Positions 45,542 through 55,691 of a stretch of 64,000 bases of DNA are shown here, piece after piece. The position numbers were made by a program, and so were the translations under genes. This DNA is from Verticillium longisporum (lineage: Eukaryota; Ascomycota; Sordariomycetes; Glomerellales; Plectosphaerellaceae), in the NCBI GenBank assembly GCA_019188255.1, contig JAETXT010000001.1:310001-374000 (forward strand), given 5' to 3'. Each line of letters opens with the position of its first letter. The first letter of the stretch is position 1. Under the pieces are notes generated by a model. The model was not told the origin of the DNA and made no database searches. It worked only from the letters and a program-made list of their open reading frames with translations.

Positions 45542-46671
45542 GGTTTTGACGGATGTTCGGGGGAGAGATGGTGGACGGAGGTCGATTTACATGTCATTAA
45601 CAAGCGTCAAGTATTACCAGACAAGAGCGGAGTGAGCGGGAACGATGATGGATTTGGCCTATACGTATATATCTTTCTTAGGGCGCGCGATCAAGGCCGA
45701 TTTTGGGGGGGACGTGTTGACGAGAAGAGGGGGGGGAAAGGGGGGAGAGCGACAGCGGTAACGAAAACGAGAGCCAAGGCCGTAGATATTATTCTACCGC
45801 GACCCGGGGCGGAATCCCCCACTTTCCTCTCTCTCTGGGGCCTTTTTTTGCTTCTTTCTCCTTCTGCCAGTCTTTTTCTGCTGCGCGTTGCTGTCGAGCT
45901 TTCCATGGCTTCCGGTGACTGGGACGCGCGGAGTCTGGCGTTGCGTTACATTGAAACCGAAACCGAAGATTCCGAGAGGTGAACCTCGGGTCCTACGCGC
46001 ACTCCGGTGCGTCCCTATAGGCCCGAATGCATGGCCACGACTGGCCGACTTCTGTGAGGGACTGAGATCTGCAGTATCAAGTCTGCAGAAAGCAGGTACG
46101 CGGACACGTTCAGTTGCTGGTGGTCCTGGCGAGACTTTTGGGGGGTGGTTCAGAAGCGTGGCATCTTTTGGTGACAGACTGGCGTGGAGCCCAGAACCTC
46201 GAAGCCCCTCGTGCAAGGTGAGCGGCGGAACTAGACGCAACGACAAGACGCGATGACGAGAAATGAGCAAAAAGAGAAGAAAACTTACTCTCCTCTCCCT
46301 CCCTTGGGAAAGCATAGCGGTCGTGGTATCGCTCCGTCGTCAGGCCACTCAGATCCCGAGGGGCCGCCGTGTACAGGCCCCGAAAATAGAGTGCGTGGGG
46401 CCAAGGGCACCCCTGCATTGGCGAGTTTGAGCACATACAAGTACACGGGAGATCTGTATCGTCCGTTCTGCCAGAGAAGGCACGGGGCAAGGAACGATAC
46501 TGGCCCCCACGTTTGTTGACGGACGGGTCGCTGGGCACATGGCCCTCTTCAGCCGGGAATCAACAGGGGAAGACGGGTGCAGCTCAAAAGGAGGCCACGC
46601 CCGCTTCGTCTCAGATCATGGTATCAGCTTTGAAGGCACAAAAGGTATCATGTCGATTTACTTCATTGGGA

Positions 46672-46676
<5 letters not shown>

Positions 46677-46717
<41 letters not shown>
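46677..46717. repeat. CT dinucleotide microsatellite
   Basis: About 40 bp of nearly perfect TC/CT repeats. Confidence 0.97.
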
Positions 46718-46722
<5 letters not shown>

Positions 46723-46889
46723 CTCTTGGCCTGAAGTCTCGCGGCCGATTGTGGGATGATTACTACAGTAAGCTTCAGGTCAGTGATGACCAGAGTACAA
46801 CCCCAACTCGGTGGCAGCGTTGCAGCCGACCGTGGTACCAGAACAAGCACAAGTACGACCGGCGCCAGCTCCCCCGCATTGACCAGAAG

Positions 46890-46910
46890 AAAAAAAAAAA
46901 AAAAAAAAAA
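46890..46910. repeat. Run of 21 A
   Basis: An uninterrupted A tract preceded by GACCAGAAG. No transposon body is recognisable next to it. Confidence 0.97.
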
Positions 46911-47393
46911 GTCTTGTCCCCACGGCGACTCGGCCGCTGCGCCGGACTGGAAAGTTCCACGGGTGGAGGGTACCGGCTGGGTGGACGGCCGCACAAGGTC
47001 ACGCAGGCACGGCAAGGAGATGAGGCACGCTTTGCAGTATCGTCGTGTGTTATTGTCCTACATGTTGTATTGTCCTACGGAAGAGTTCAACAGTCGGCAT
47101 GGACATGCACGAGTGTGTGATTCTGCGGCTGCCTGCCTCAGCCCGCCCGCTTCTCATTTCCTCCCTGCGACGGAAAATGGTGTTTCGGCCTGCGCGGCGC
47201 CGTCGTGGGCGATGGCGTCGCGTTCCGTGCCGGACCAAAAGGCCAGGACACGGCACGTTCGAGGAGGCGTCGACGGGTTCGACAGGTCTGTACTGTGCCT
47301 CACTCCGTTTGAACCGTGTCGTAGCTGTTGCGTGTGGAGCGGCTTGGGGTTTCGAGAAGTTGCATGCGTGCCCCGCCCACCACAAGGCCAACC

Positions 47394-47433
47394 AGGCGTC
47401 GACGAAGCCAGGCTTCTGGCTTCGTCGACGCCT
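47394..47433. other. Perfect inverted repeat (17-bp arms, 6-base loop)
   Basis: Arm AGGCGTCGACGAAGCCA (47394-47410) is followed by GGCTTC and then its exact reverse complement (47417-47433). It lies about 145 bp beyond the stop codon of the small secreted peptide gene and would form a stable hairpin in RNA or a cruciform. Confidence 0.9.
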
Positions 47434-47576
47434 GCAGAATGAAGTCCAGAAAAGGGAATGGGCGGCCGAGTTTGGGAGGCTCATGCGCCTCATGGCGTGT
47501 TGATGGTACGTATAAGCTGTCGAGTCGAGCCGCAAACTCGAGTTCTTTTTATGCTTGTGTGTCGACCATGGCCCTC

Positions 47577-47817
47577 TCAGCCGCCTCTGACGACGACGTC
47601 GCCCTTGCAGATGCCGTAGGAGCAGCAAATCTCGGGCTGCGCCTTTCCGGAAAGGATGAGGTCGCGGTCGAACTGGCATGTGGTCAGCATGTGGCATTTC
47701 GTTGAGGGGAGGTTCTAGGTAGATACGTACGTCCGAGCAGCGAAGCGGTGATGCTTGTACGGCGATACCGAAGGAGAGCATGGCGGCCATGGCCGAGCAG
47801 ATGATGTGAAGCTGCAT
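47577..47817 (-). CDS. Small secreted cysteine-containing peptide, two exons
   Basis: Exon 1 is 47817-47731 and exon 2 is 47672-47577; the 58-bp intron starts GTACGT, has branch CTGAC and ends TGCCAG, phase 0. The spliced product has 60 residues. Residues 1 to about 23 are a signal peptide (MQLHIICSAMAAMLSFGIAV). The mature part of about 37 residues has four cysteines in the order C...CC...C (RCSD, EICCSYGICKG) and ends VVVRGG. Neither exon is notable alone; the splice signals and in-frame junction make the case. Its size, secretion signal and cysteines resemble fungal effectors or antimicrobial peptides, but no family is recognised and that role is inference. Confidence 0.68.
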
Positions 47818-49004
47818 GACGGCGTGGGGTGTAGTGACGTTCCACCTCGGTATATCGTATATGGTGAGGATTCGAGAAGTGGTCTCTTGGCTGGCTCGCT
47901 GATCGAATGGAAAGGCAAGGAGATCTAGACAGCCAAACAACACGAAAACCGGCGACGGGGACAGCAGTCACTTATGAAGGACGCAGCAACGGAAGGCTGC
48001 GACAAGGCTCCGGTACACGAGGTAACGCCATGGCACGGCAGAACCCACCCGAACGAGATGACGGCGGGCTTCCGGCAAGATGGTCTGTACGAGCAAGATG
48101 ACGAGAGTGGGCAGTAGCAGACGGATCGGCTGCCATTGGCCCAGGCGAGGGTCTTCTCGAATGAAGACCGCCACACATCAGGCCGCGTTGGGACAAGTCG
48201 CCATGAGGCTTATCTTGACAGGATGTCCAGGGGGGGGAGGAAACGGTGGTCATCCATGCCGGCTCGGGAGTAGCCCAGGTGTCTAGTGCGGTTGGATAGT
48301 GGTCAGTGAAACGTCGACAGATGGCGACAGGGTCCGCTCCATAACCTGCTGGGCAAGGGGCCCCGGAATCAGCGTGGTGATGTGAAGAAGATTGAAAAAA
48401 TGAAGGAAAAAAAAAACGTGATGGTTGTCCTGACTGGAATGGTGGCCGAGGTGCTGGGACGCCACAGCATACCAGACGAGTCGACCGATTGCAGCGAAAA
48501 CAAAACACTGGACGACCCGAACAGCCAACGACGGGAACGGCATGACGATGGGGGGCACAGCTGAGGAATAGTATTCCAGGGACGGCGCTGGTGGAGACGG
48601 CGAGTCGAAAAATAGCAACCGGCATACGTTCGTATGTCGCTCGGTTGTCTCCGAGTGGACCAACGCTCGTCGACTGATGATGACTCGGACGGAATGAACG
48701 ATTGTGGCGGGCGCCTCGTTCGGCTCTGTCAGCCTCAGGCCTCAAGCCTCAGGCCTCAGCCGTCAGCCACCTCAGCCCTACTCCGTTTTGACGATGCTGC
48801 AACCAACGTGCCTTGCCAGGCTTCCTAGACACCTAGACACCTACACCTAGACACCAAGATAACTTGCCTACCCTCCGCAGATTCGCATCGAGTTGCAACG
48901 TGTTGCTCTACACTGGCGCAGTCTCCCCTGCATTTCTGCCTTCTCACGCCACTTCCCTTCACTTGCAAACCAAGCACTGTATGACCCGAAATAGCAGTGG
49001 GCGA

Positions 49005-49071
49005 CTAGCAAGCGGGAGTAGCAAGCGGAGTAGCAAGCGGAGTAGCAAGCGGAGTAGCAAGCGGGAGTTGA
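49005..49071. repeat. 12-bp tandem repeat
   Basis: Unit AGTAGCAAGCGG, about four to five copies, some with an extra G. Confidence 0.9.
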
Positions 49072-49650
49072 AAGTGGCACGCAGCTAGCCGGCCCTCGTA
49101 TTACGTGAGGCCCATCCCACACTCGAGAACTCGCGTACATGGTAGCACCCGTCCGTGTTGTGAGGGTCTAGAACCCGTCGGAGGAGAGCTTGTGGCGCGC
49201 AGGGATGGACACTGTATGGCCTGTCATGTCATGCTGCCATCTCGGCTAGCCCAAGCTTCACCTTGAGTTCTCGTCAAGAGGACGTGCCGGTCCTGTTGAG
49301 CCGCCGCGCCCAGGCTTTGTTCCCTTCACTGTCCGCGGCCGCCTGTCTTGGTGTGCTTACCATGTATGTCTCCAACCCGGAGGCTTGGGAGAGATCAATG
49401 CGAGGATTGTATGCATTGTACTTTGCACAGACTCTGTGACTGTGGGGATATCCGATGTGGAATGACGAACTCTGAATTTTGGGCCGAGTACATGGTACGA
49501 CTTAGAACCCGGCCTTTGGACGAGAGTGGGGTGCAAGGTTTTCTCGTCAAGGTAGCTTTCTCTGTACGCAACTCAGTATGCAATACGATTTTTTTTTTTG
49601 GCCAACCTACCTACGAACGTAGGGACCATGTAGTCATGGGTAACGGAGCT

Positions 49651-49731
49651 CGAGTGGTTCATGTGCTCGAGTGATTCAGGTGCCTGAGTGGTTCATGTGC
49701 TCGAGTGGTTCATGTGCTCGAGTGGTTCATG
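49651..49731. repeat. 17-bp minisatellite resembling the pogo TIR motif
   Basis: Unit CGAGTGGTTCATGTGCT, five copies at 49651, 49668, 49685, 49702 and 49719. Its first 11 bases and its period of 17 are the same as the paired motif in the terminal repeats of the element at 16040-17898. It is preceded by TAACG (49641-49645), also found at the element end. Confidence 0.85.
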
Positions 49732-49862
49732 GGAACGGATAGCCAGAAGATCGTGGCCGTCAGACACCACGCGGAGGTCAGGCGCCGCCCAGTCATTACC
49801 ATCTCAATGCATGGAGACATGATACACCTATGCTACATGTACATGATCCAATCCAGGGGATA

Positions 49863-51236
49863 TCATTCGTGCGTCTCGGCCTCATCAAAGCTCGCCGACC
49901 CGTCGCCCACAGACGACGCAGCATCATCGTGTGCACCGTCCACAATGACGGCGCCGTCCACTTGATCCGAAAAGGCCACAACCTTGGACGACGGCGACTT
50001 CTTCGGCGCCTCCAGCACGTCGCCGCTCCACGGCTTGCACGCCTTGACGAGCGCGCCGCACCGCAGACACGTCCAGCCCTCGCCCTCCTCCCTCTCCAGC
50101 CGCGTGGCGAGGCAGACGAAGCAGTAGACGCAGCCGCACGGCATCGTCTCGTACGGATTCGTAATGTCCGTCTGCGCCGAGCCGACGACGCCGCTCGACG
50201 CCGCCGCCGCCATGATGTCGTTCTCGCTGGCCAGCGTGTTCTGGTCCTGGTAGCAAATGGCGCACGTGCGCTCGGGGAGGAACGCAAGCTCGCCCCTCTT
50301 GACGCCGTCGTCGTCGCCGCCGCCGCCGCCGCCGCTCGTCTGCATGATGCCCCTTGTCTTGCGCCACGTGCGGGCGAACCACCGCCGCCAGCGGTGGATG
50401 CCCACGAGCGGCAGCACGAAGAGGAGAAACTCGGTAAAGGCGTGCCACACGAGCTGGCGGTTGAGGTACTCGAACGAGACCTCGCGGCTGACCTGGCTCG
50501 TCGGCGGCGCGAGGCGCATGCGCAGCAGGCGGTCGAGCAGCGTCCGGTAGCGGCCGTGCAGGAGGAAGACGAGAAACGACAGGCACGCGGCGCCGGCGTG
50601 GAGCGTCGACAGGCGCTCGGTGAGGCGCGCCAGGCGCTGGACGCGGGGGCTCGGCGTGTCGTGGCCGTCGTCGCGTTCGACGAGCCAGTCCTCCCACCGC
50701 GTCCAGGCGTACCTGCCCAAGACGGTAACGAGGCCGTAGGCCGTCTTCTGCAGCGGCGACGGCGGCACGAGCACGGGGCTCGCGCTGCGGGCGTCTGTGT
50801 AGCGGAGGTTCTGCAGCGCGGCGCCGTACGTGGCGTCGTGGTCCCAGACGGTGAGCTTGAACAGCACGGCCCGCAGCGCCAGCATGATCTCGGCCGACCA
50901 GTCGTCCTGGAGGTGCCCGCCGGCAAAGTACTTGAGCGCCTCGCCGACCTGGTCGCGCAGCAGGTCGACGAGCTCCTCGTCGAGCAGCTCGGCGTCCACC
51001 TGGCCCACGCGGAACGCCGGCCGCGTGCCCTCGCGCGACGAGACGGCGTCCCATGCCGTGCTGAGCCGGGCGAAGGGGAAGGGGAAGGGGAGGCGGTCGA
51101 TCTGGGCGCGCGTGCGTGCGGCGCGGGACGTCGAGGTGTCGGCGCGCCGGGCGGCGAGGCGGGCGGCGTTTTCGGCTTCGCGGGCCTGTTGGCGGGCGGC
51201 GAGGCGCTGTTGCGCTTGCGCAAAGTTGGAGGTCAT
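49863..51236 (-). CDS. PEX2: Peroxisome biogenesis RING ligase Pex2
   Basis: A single exon of 457 residues. The start ATG at 51236 gives MTSNFAQAQQRLAARQQ. The Pex2/Pex12 N-terminal domain (AFRVGQVDAELLDEELVDLLRDQVGEALKYF) is followed by membrane segments (LHAGAACLSFLVFLLHGRY; WHAFTEFLLFVLPLVGIH). The C-terminal RING has CAIC near 349, a GSAQTDITNPYETMPCGCVYCFVC block and a closing CLRC pair. Pex2 works with Pex10 and Pex12 as the peroxisomal membrane ubiquitin ligase that recycles the receptor Pex5. A Gly/Asp run (GGGGGGDDD) precedes the RING and the tail is acidic. The upstream in-frame extension to 51380 lacks an ATG in good context. Confidence 0.93.
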   Translation of the reverse strand: MTSNFAQAQQRLAARQQAREAENAARLAARRADTSTSRAARTRAQIDRLPFPFPFARLSTAWDAVSSREGTRPAFRVGQVDAELLDEELVDLLRDQVGEALKYFAGGHLQDDWSAEIMLALRAVLFKLTVWDHDATYGAALQNLRYTDARSASPVLVPPSPLQKTAYGLVTVLGRYAWTRWEDWLVERDDGHDTPSPRVQRLARLTERLSTLHAGAACLSFLVFLLHGRYRTLLDRLLRMRLAPPTSQVSREVSFEYLNRQLVWHAFTEFLLFVLPLVGIHRWRRWFARTWRKTRGIMQTSGGGGGGDDDGVKRGELAFLPERTCAICYQDQNTLASENDIMAAAASSGVVGSAQTDITNPYETMPCGCVYCFVCLATRLEREEGEGWTCLRCGALVKACKPWSGDVLEAPKKSPSSKVVAFSDQVDGAVIVDGAHDDAASSVGDGSASFDEAETHE

Positions 51237-52216
51237 CGATGCGGCATCTGCTGATGTATGGTGTTTTTGCTTTTCAGCCGTCGGTGAAGCTGCTGTGTGT
51301 GTGCTCGAGCACTCGCATTGTCGGCGAGGTTGCGAGGTGGTGGGATGGAAGCCGACGTAGCTCAAGCCGACGTAGCTCAAGAGCCGAGGTTCGCAGCTGA
51401 GAGGGCCGACGTCAGAGTCCGTGCTGACTCATCGAGACCGTCCCAGTGATGAGCAGCACAGGTCAATTGATGGCATACGATGAGTGAAGGATGAAGAATG
51501 CTTCGAAGGATGAAGAATGCTTCGAAGGATGAAGAATGCTTCGAAGGATGACTTCAATTGGCTTGCATTAATTTGCAGACAGATTGCTCCAGGCCGAGAA
51601 CTGTTTTGGAGCCAAGTATGTATTCCTACACATGATGTATGCCCGCCACACATGACAGACTACACGCTGGACTCCATGTACAAGCTTCTGCTGCAGCGGC
51701 AAAGTTGCCTCACAATTATCATTTTCAAGATTGGCGGAAACAAGCATCAGCTGCAGCTCATGTAAACCAGGTTAGTCTTGAAAGGTCACGTTTCCAGAGC
51801 TGCATGTTGCTGTTCGATAATGGCAAGCTTGGAGCCGGTTCAGGCATTCAACCAATGCTCCTCTTACGATGCCGGTCATCTCGAATCCGAAAGGCCTATT
51901 CTTCAGATGAAGGCCATTTCAGATGAAGGCCATTGGCATCCCAGATTGGCATCCCATCTGACCAAGAAACAGCCACTGTCAAAATTCACGCCGTCATCTG
52001 CACCATGCAGTGCCCCACTACAATCGACAAGGCAAAGTTCCTGTACATCTCGTTGTCAAAATACCCCAGTCAGTATACAGGCCAAGGTATGATCGATCAA
52101 AAAATAGTCCTCTTGGCCTATGCTGTTGGTTGTACAGTCATCCACATCTAGCTTTCATTCTCCGCCCTCCTCCTTCCAAACACCTGCCTCCCCCTCCCAA
52201 ACACCCGCCTCCCCCT
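51237..52216. other. Intergenic between PEX2 and SDH4
   Basis: About 1 kb. It contains a 19-bp tandem repeat at 51486-51555 and no recognisable gene. Confidence 0.5.
51486..51555. repeat. 19-bp tandem repeat
   Basis: Unit GAAGGATGAAGAATGCTTC, three full identical copies (51486, 51505, 51524) and a partial fourth. Confidence 0.95.
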
Positions 52217-52923
52217 TTACGCAGTCCACACCCTCTTGAGCGCCTCGGTGATGCCAACGTCGTTCGTCTCAAACTCGTACAGGCCCAGGCCGACGAGGGC
52301 CGTCGCGGCGTTGAGACCCCACGAGATGCCCTTTCGGGACTTGGGGAAGCGCTTGGCGGGGACGTAGTCGACGATGATGGCCTGGAAGCCCAGGTGCGAG
52401 TGGAGGATCAGGCCGGCGCAGAGGATGGCGTCGAGGGTCGGGTTCAGGGAGCCGGCGGCGAAGGGCGTCAGGGTGAGGGGCACGAGGCCGGCGGCGAGGA
52501 GGCGCTCGAAGGTCCAGTGGTAGGAGCCGTGCGAGGGGCTCGGGGCCGGCACGGGGGCAGGGTCGTTGACTGGACACGCAAAGGGGTTAGATTTGTTCCA
52601 TGATTGGCGTGGGTTTTCGCAGGAGATGCCTGCGACCAAGGGGTTATGGGTTGTAGCGTACCTCCTCCCAGAACAACCTCTGCGTCTCCCTGTCAGCAAT
52701 TGTCTCTCTCTCTCTCTCAAAAAAAAAAAAAAATCGGTCTCGAGGATAACGTACGGGGCGGCGGCGGCAGGATGTCGCGCTTGCTCGTCGTGTGGAAAGC
52801 CGTAGCTCTTGTGAAGTTGGGGATGGCGGGCTGGACAAAGGCGGAGCGGACGGCGGGAGCCTTGGCCATGCGCGCAGCCGTGGCGACCTGGCGCATCGCA
52901 GCGGGTCGCATGAAAGAAGCCAT
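52217..52923 (-). CDS. SDH4: Succinate dehydrogenase membrane anchor CybS (SDHD type), with an 18-nt microexon
   Basis: Exons are 52923-52755, 52679-52662 and 52569-52217, giving 179 residues. Exon 1 encodes an Arg/Ala mitochondrial presequence (MASFMRPAAMRQVATAARMA). The 18-nt middle exon supplies VVLGG and keeps the frame: PPPPQVVLGG-VNDPAPVPAPSPSHGSYHW matches the family. Exon 3 contains the conserved NDPAPVP...SHGSYHWTFERLLAAGLVPL block, the helices of the anchor, and HSHLGFQAIIVDY with the haem/quinone-region histidine. It anchors complex II to the inner membrane and helps bind ubiquinone. The first intron holds a T tract and a GA tract (52690-52733). It is divergent from MSY1. Confidence 0.92.
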
Positions 52924-53417
52924 CGTGAGTCGAATTGCCGGCCGTTCAGGGTGCGCGTTGCTGGGGGGGTTCTGAGGCGGGCGGCTTTGCGTGAGGTTGA
53001 GGGAAAGTGGATGATGCAGAGGACTCAGGTCGGAGCGATGGAATGATTGCCGAGGATCTGAATTGGAAGCTCTGCCATTGGCTGCGCCGTCCCGACTGTG
53101 CGAACAGGCGAATGTGATCGAGGCACGTGATCTGGCGCCTCGCTGCGACTGCTCAATGTGTCTTGGCGACAGGTGGAGCGAAGCGCGTGTCTTATCGGAC
53201 TCCAGCGCGATAAGCCCAAGGCGAGGCGAGCGTCCCTGAATTTTTGGAGCTGCAGTTCGTGATGGCCGTTGCATGTTGCCGTTGCAGTCAGTGGTGTCCT
53301 GCATCTTGATCCGTTGCGATTCAGCGTGTGACTATGCTCTTCTCAGTCGCCGACACACCCTTGACGCTCTCTTGATTTGTCTCAGCCCCCTTTTCCTGTA
53401 CCTTTCCTATATTCACC
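52924..53417. promoter_or_regulatory. Divergent promoter between SDH4 and MSY1
   Basis: About 490 bp between two genes for mitochondrial proteins. It contains the E-box element GCACGTGATCTGGCG (53123-53137), identical over 15 bases to the one upstream of the LYR gene (20554-20568). Confidence 0.6.
53123..53137. promoter_or_regulatory. E-box element GCACGTGATCTGGCG in the SDH4/MSY1 divergent promoter
   Basis: 200 bp upstream of the SDH4 start and 281 bp upstream of the MSY1 start. The exact 15-base match to the LYR-gene promoter suggests a shared regulator of mitochondrial genes; this is inference. Confidence 0.45.
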
Positions 53418-55459
53418 ATGGCGCAGGCTCTGACGGCCCGATGCCACCACAGCATCTGGCGACGATGCACCAACACACGGCTAGCCCCTCCATCGTTACC
53501 GACATGGAGACACATTCACCTCAAGACGCTGCAAAAGCGGGAGGACGCAGCGCAAGAGTGGGCAAAAAAGGCAGAGGCGATCAAGAACGGCGAGGCGCGG
53601 AACCTCTGGGAAATCTTCGAGGAGCGAGGCTTCATCAAGGATGTCGCAGGGTATGCGCCACCACCACCACCACCACCACCACCACCACCGACTCCTCCCG
53701 CCGCATCAAGGCCCTCTACTGACATGCTCCGACAGCCGGCCCGAGCTGATCAAAGAGCTGATGCGCACCAAGCGCATCGGCGCCTACGTCGGCGTCGACC
53801 CCACGGCGCCATCCCTCCACCTCGGCCACCTGCTGCCCATGATGCCCGTCTTCTGGATGTATCTCCACGGCTTCCGCGCCGTCACACTGGTGGGCGGCGC
53901 GACGGCGAGGATAGGAGACCCGACGGGCCGAAGCACGTCCCGCGCCATCATGTCCAACAGCGAAATCTCCACCAACATAACGAGGATACACTACCAGATG
54001 AAGAAGCTCTGGGACAACATTGAGCTGGAGAAGCACAAGTATGGCTACAAGAAGACCTGGTCCATGTCACGGCATCTCGTCAACAACAACACGTGGTGGC
54101 AGAGCCTGTCCATGTACGACGTCATGAAGAGGCTCGGCCGATATCTGAGGATGGGGCCGATGCTGTCGCGCGACACGTGAGTCCTGGCCGCTACAGAGCT
54201 GAGACTCTTCTTGAGATGACGTGACGCTAATCTCTACTGTCAGCGTCAAGACGAAGATGGAAAGCGGCGACGGCATGTCGGTGGCCGAGTTCATGTACCC
54301 CCTGATGCAAGGCTGGGACTTCTGGCACCTCTACGACAAGCTCGGCGTGCAGATGCAGATCGGCGGCTCCGACCAGTTCGGCAACATCGTCACCGGCATC
54401 GAGGCCGTCAAGACGATCCGCGCCTCGGAGCCCAACCCCAACCTCAAGCAGCCCGAGACGTGGAGGGAGGACCCCGTCGGCTTCACCGTGCCGCTGCTGA
54501 CCGACAGCGCCGGCGTCAAGTTCGGCAAGAGCGCCGGCAACGCCGTCTGGCTCGAGACGACCATGACGAGCGCCTTCAGCCTGTACAGCTACCTCGTGCG
54601 GCGGTCCGACGACGAGGTCGAGCAGCTCCTCAAGTTCTTCACCTTCCTGCCCATCCCCGAGATCAGCCAGATCATGGCGCAGCACGTGCTCGACCCGCCC
54701 AAGCGCACCGCCCAGCACAGGCTCGCCTTGGAGGTCCTCACGCTCGTGCACGGCGCCGAGGTGGCCATCCGCGAGCAGCAGCAGCACCTCTTCATGTACA
54801 GCAAGGGCTCCAGCGGCAGCAGCGCCGCGAGCCCCGGCGCCGCGGCGGCGGCCGCGCACCCCAACGCGCCCGTGACGCTCAACAACGCGCCGCGCATGGA
54901 CATGCAGCTGCCGCGGTCGCTCGTGACGACGCAGAGCCCGGCCAAGATCCTCTTCGCCGCGGGCCTCGCCGACTCGGCCAGCGACGCGCACCGCCTCTGC
55001 CGCCAGCAGGGCGCCTACGTCGCCGCCGCGCCGGGCAAGGACATGCGCTCGGTGACGCCCGGCAACCTCGACTGGACGCCCGTCAAGCTGTGGCGGCCCG
55101 AGGAGGTGTCGCGCTTCCTCGTCGACGACCGCGTCCTCATCCTGCGCAAGGGCAAGCACAACGTCCGCATCATCGAGGTCGTCTCGGACGACGAATGGAA
55201 GGCCTCGGGCCACACGTACCCCGGCGAGCCCGGCACCGGCAAGACGCGCATGGCCATTGCCGCGCTGCGCGAGCTCGCCGAGGCCGAGGGCAAGACGCTC
55301 TCGCAGAAGGAGCTCTTTGCCCTCGCGCAGGAGAAGCTCGCCGCCGAGGAGGAGGAGACGGTCGTCGCCAACAACCCGGACATTCGCTTCCCCAGCAAGC
55401 TCGAGAGGCAAAAGGTGCTTGGTGATCTGAAGGCCAAGGACGGCGGACGGCGCGTGTGA
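53418..55459 (+). CDS. MSY1: Mitochondrial tyrosyl-tRNA synthetase
   Basis: Exons are 53418-53650, 53736-54176 and 54244-55459; phases fit and the product has 629 residues. The N-terminus ([19 protein letters not shown]) is a mitochondrial presequence. The class I catalytic core shows [18 protein letters not shown] (HIGH-type motif as HLGH), the GDPTGRS loop, GGSDQFGNI for tyrosine/ATP binding, and the KMSKS-type loop as KFGKSAGN. The C-terminal region has an S4-like segment ([25 protein letters not shown]). It charges mitochondrial tRNA-Tyr; fungal relatives such as N. crassa CYT-18 also help splice group I introns, and the long C-terminal part would allow that here, but I cannot tell. Intron 1 contains a CAC repeat (about 53657-53690). 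Confidence 0.94.
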
Positions 55460-55691
55460 GGAGAGAAAGAACGTGTAAGAATATGGCTGGCGCTGTCATC
55501 CCGCCGCGAGGCGTTGTATAAAAAGAAGCAATTGGCAGAGGTATATGACCCATCTTTTTTTTTCAAGAAGAGGAAAAGAAAAAGAAAACGCCTGTAAAAC
55601 ACCGTAGCTCCTTGTCCCAAGCTATATAGAATCTCATGACTTCTTCCCATCCAGACACATTCCCTCCCCAGCCCTGCGTACGCCCTCGTGA
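55460..55691. other. Convergent gap between MSY1 and NPR2
   Basis: Short 3' UTR region with a T tract and AG-rich stretch (55553-55590). Confidence 0.5.

Larger units (their letters stand above)
45542..47576. other. Gene-free region with microsatellites and a hairpin
   Basis: About 2 kb. It contains a CT microsatellite (46677-46717), a run of 21 A (46890-46910) and a perfect 17-bp inverted repeat (47394-47433). The frames that cross these are artefacts of low complexity. Confidence 0.55.
47818..49862. other. Gene-poor region with minisatellites
   Basis: About 2 kb between the secreted peptide and PEX2. Minus-strand frames at 47968-48174 and 48283-48663 include hydrophobic stretches but lack splice or homology support. 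Two minisatellites are present (49005-49071 and 49651-49731). Confidence 0.5.

Noticed and set aside
46677..46910. CT tract and A21 run as ends of a retroposon
   Set aside because: No element body or target duplication is visible around them; two independent simple repeats are more likely.
46756..47442. 228-codon frame across the poly-A tract
   Set aside because: It depends on the A21 run read as poly-Lys; composition is otherwise random.
47968..48174. Minus-strand frame with a hydrophobic stretch (LLLPTLVILLVQTIL)
   Set aside because: No start context, homology or conserved end; considered a chance frame.
48283..48663. Hydrophobic minus-strand frame (MPFPSLAVRVVQCFVFAAI)
   Set aside because: It might encode a signal anchor, but no splice site or homology supports it and the rest of the frame is low complexity from a T tract.
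49830..51254. 474-codon frame on the + strand
   Set aside because: Antisense shadow of PEX2, which has clear RING and peroxin motifs.
53641..53695. Poly-His/poly-Pro coding run in MSY1
   Set aside because: It is a CAC repeat inside the first intron; the spliced frame skips it.
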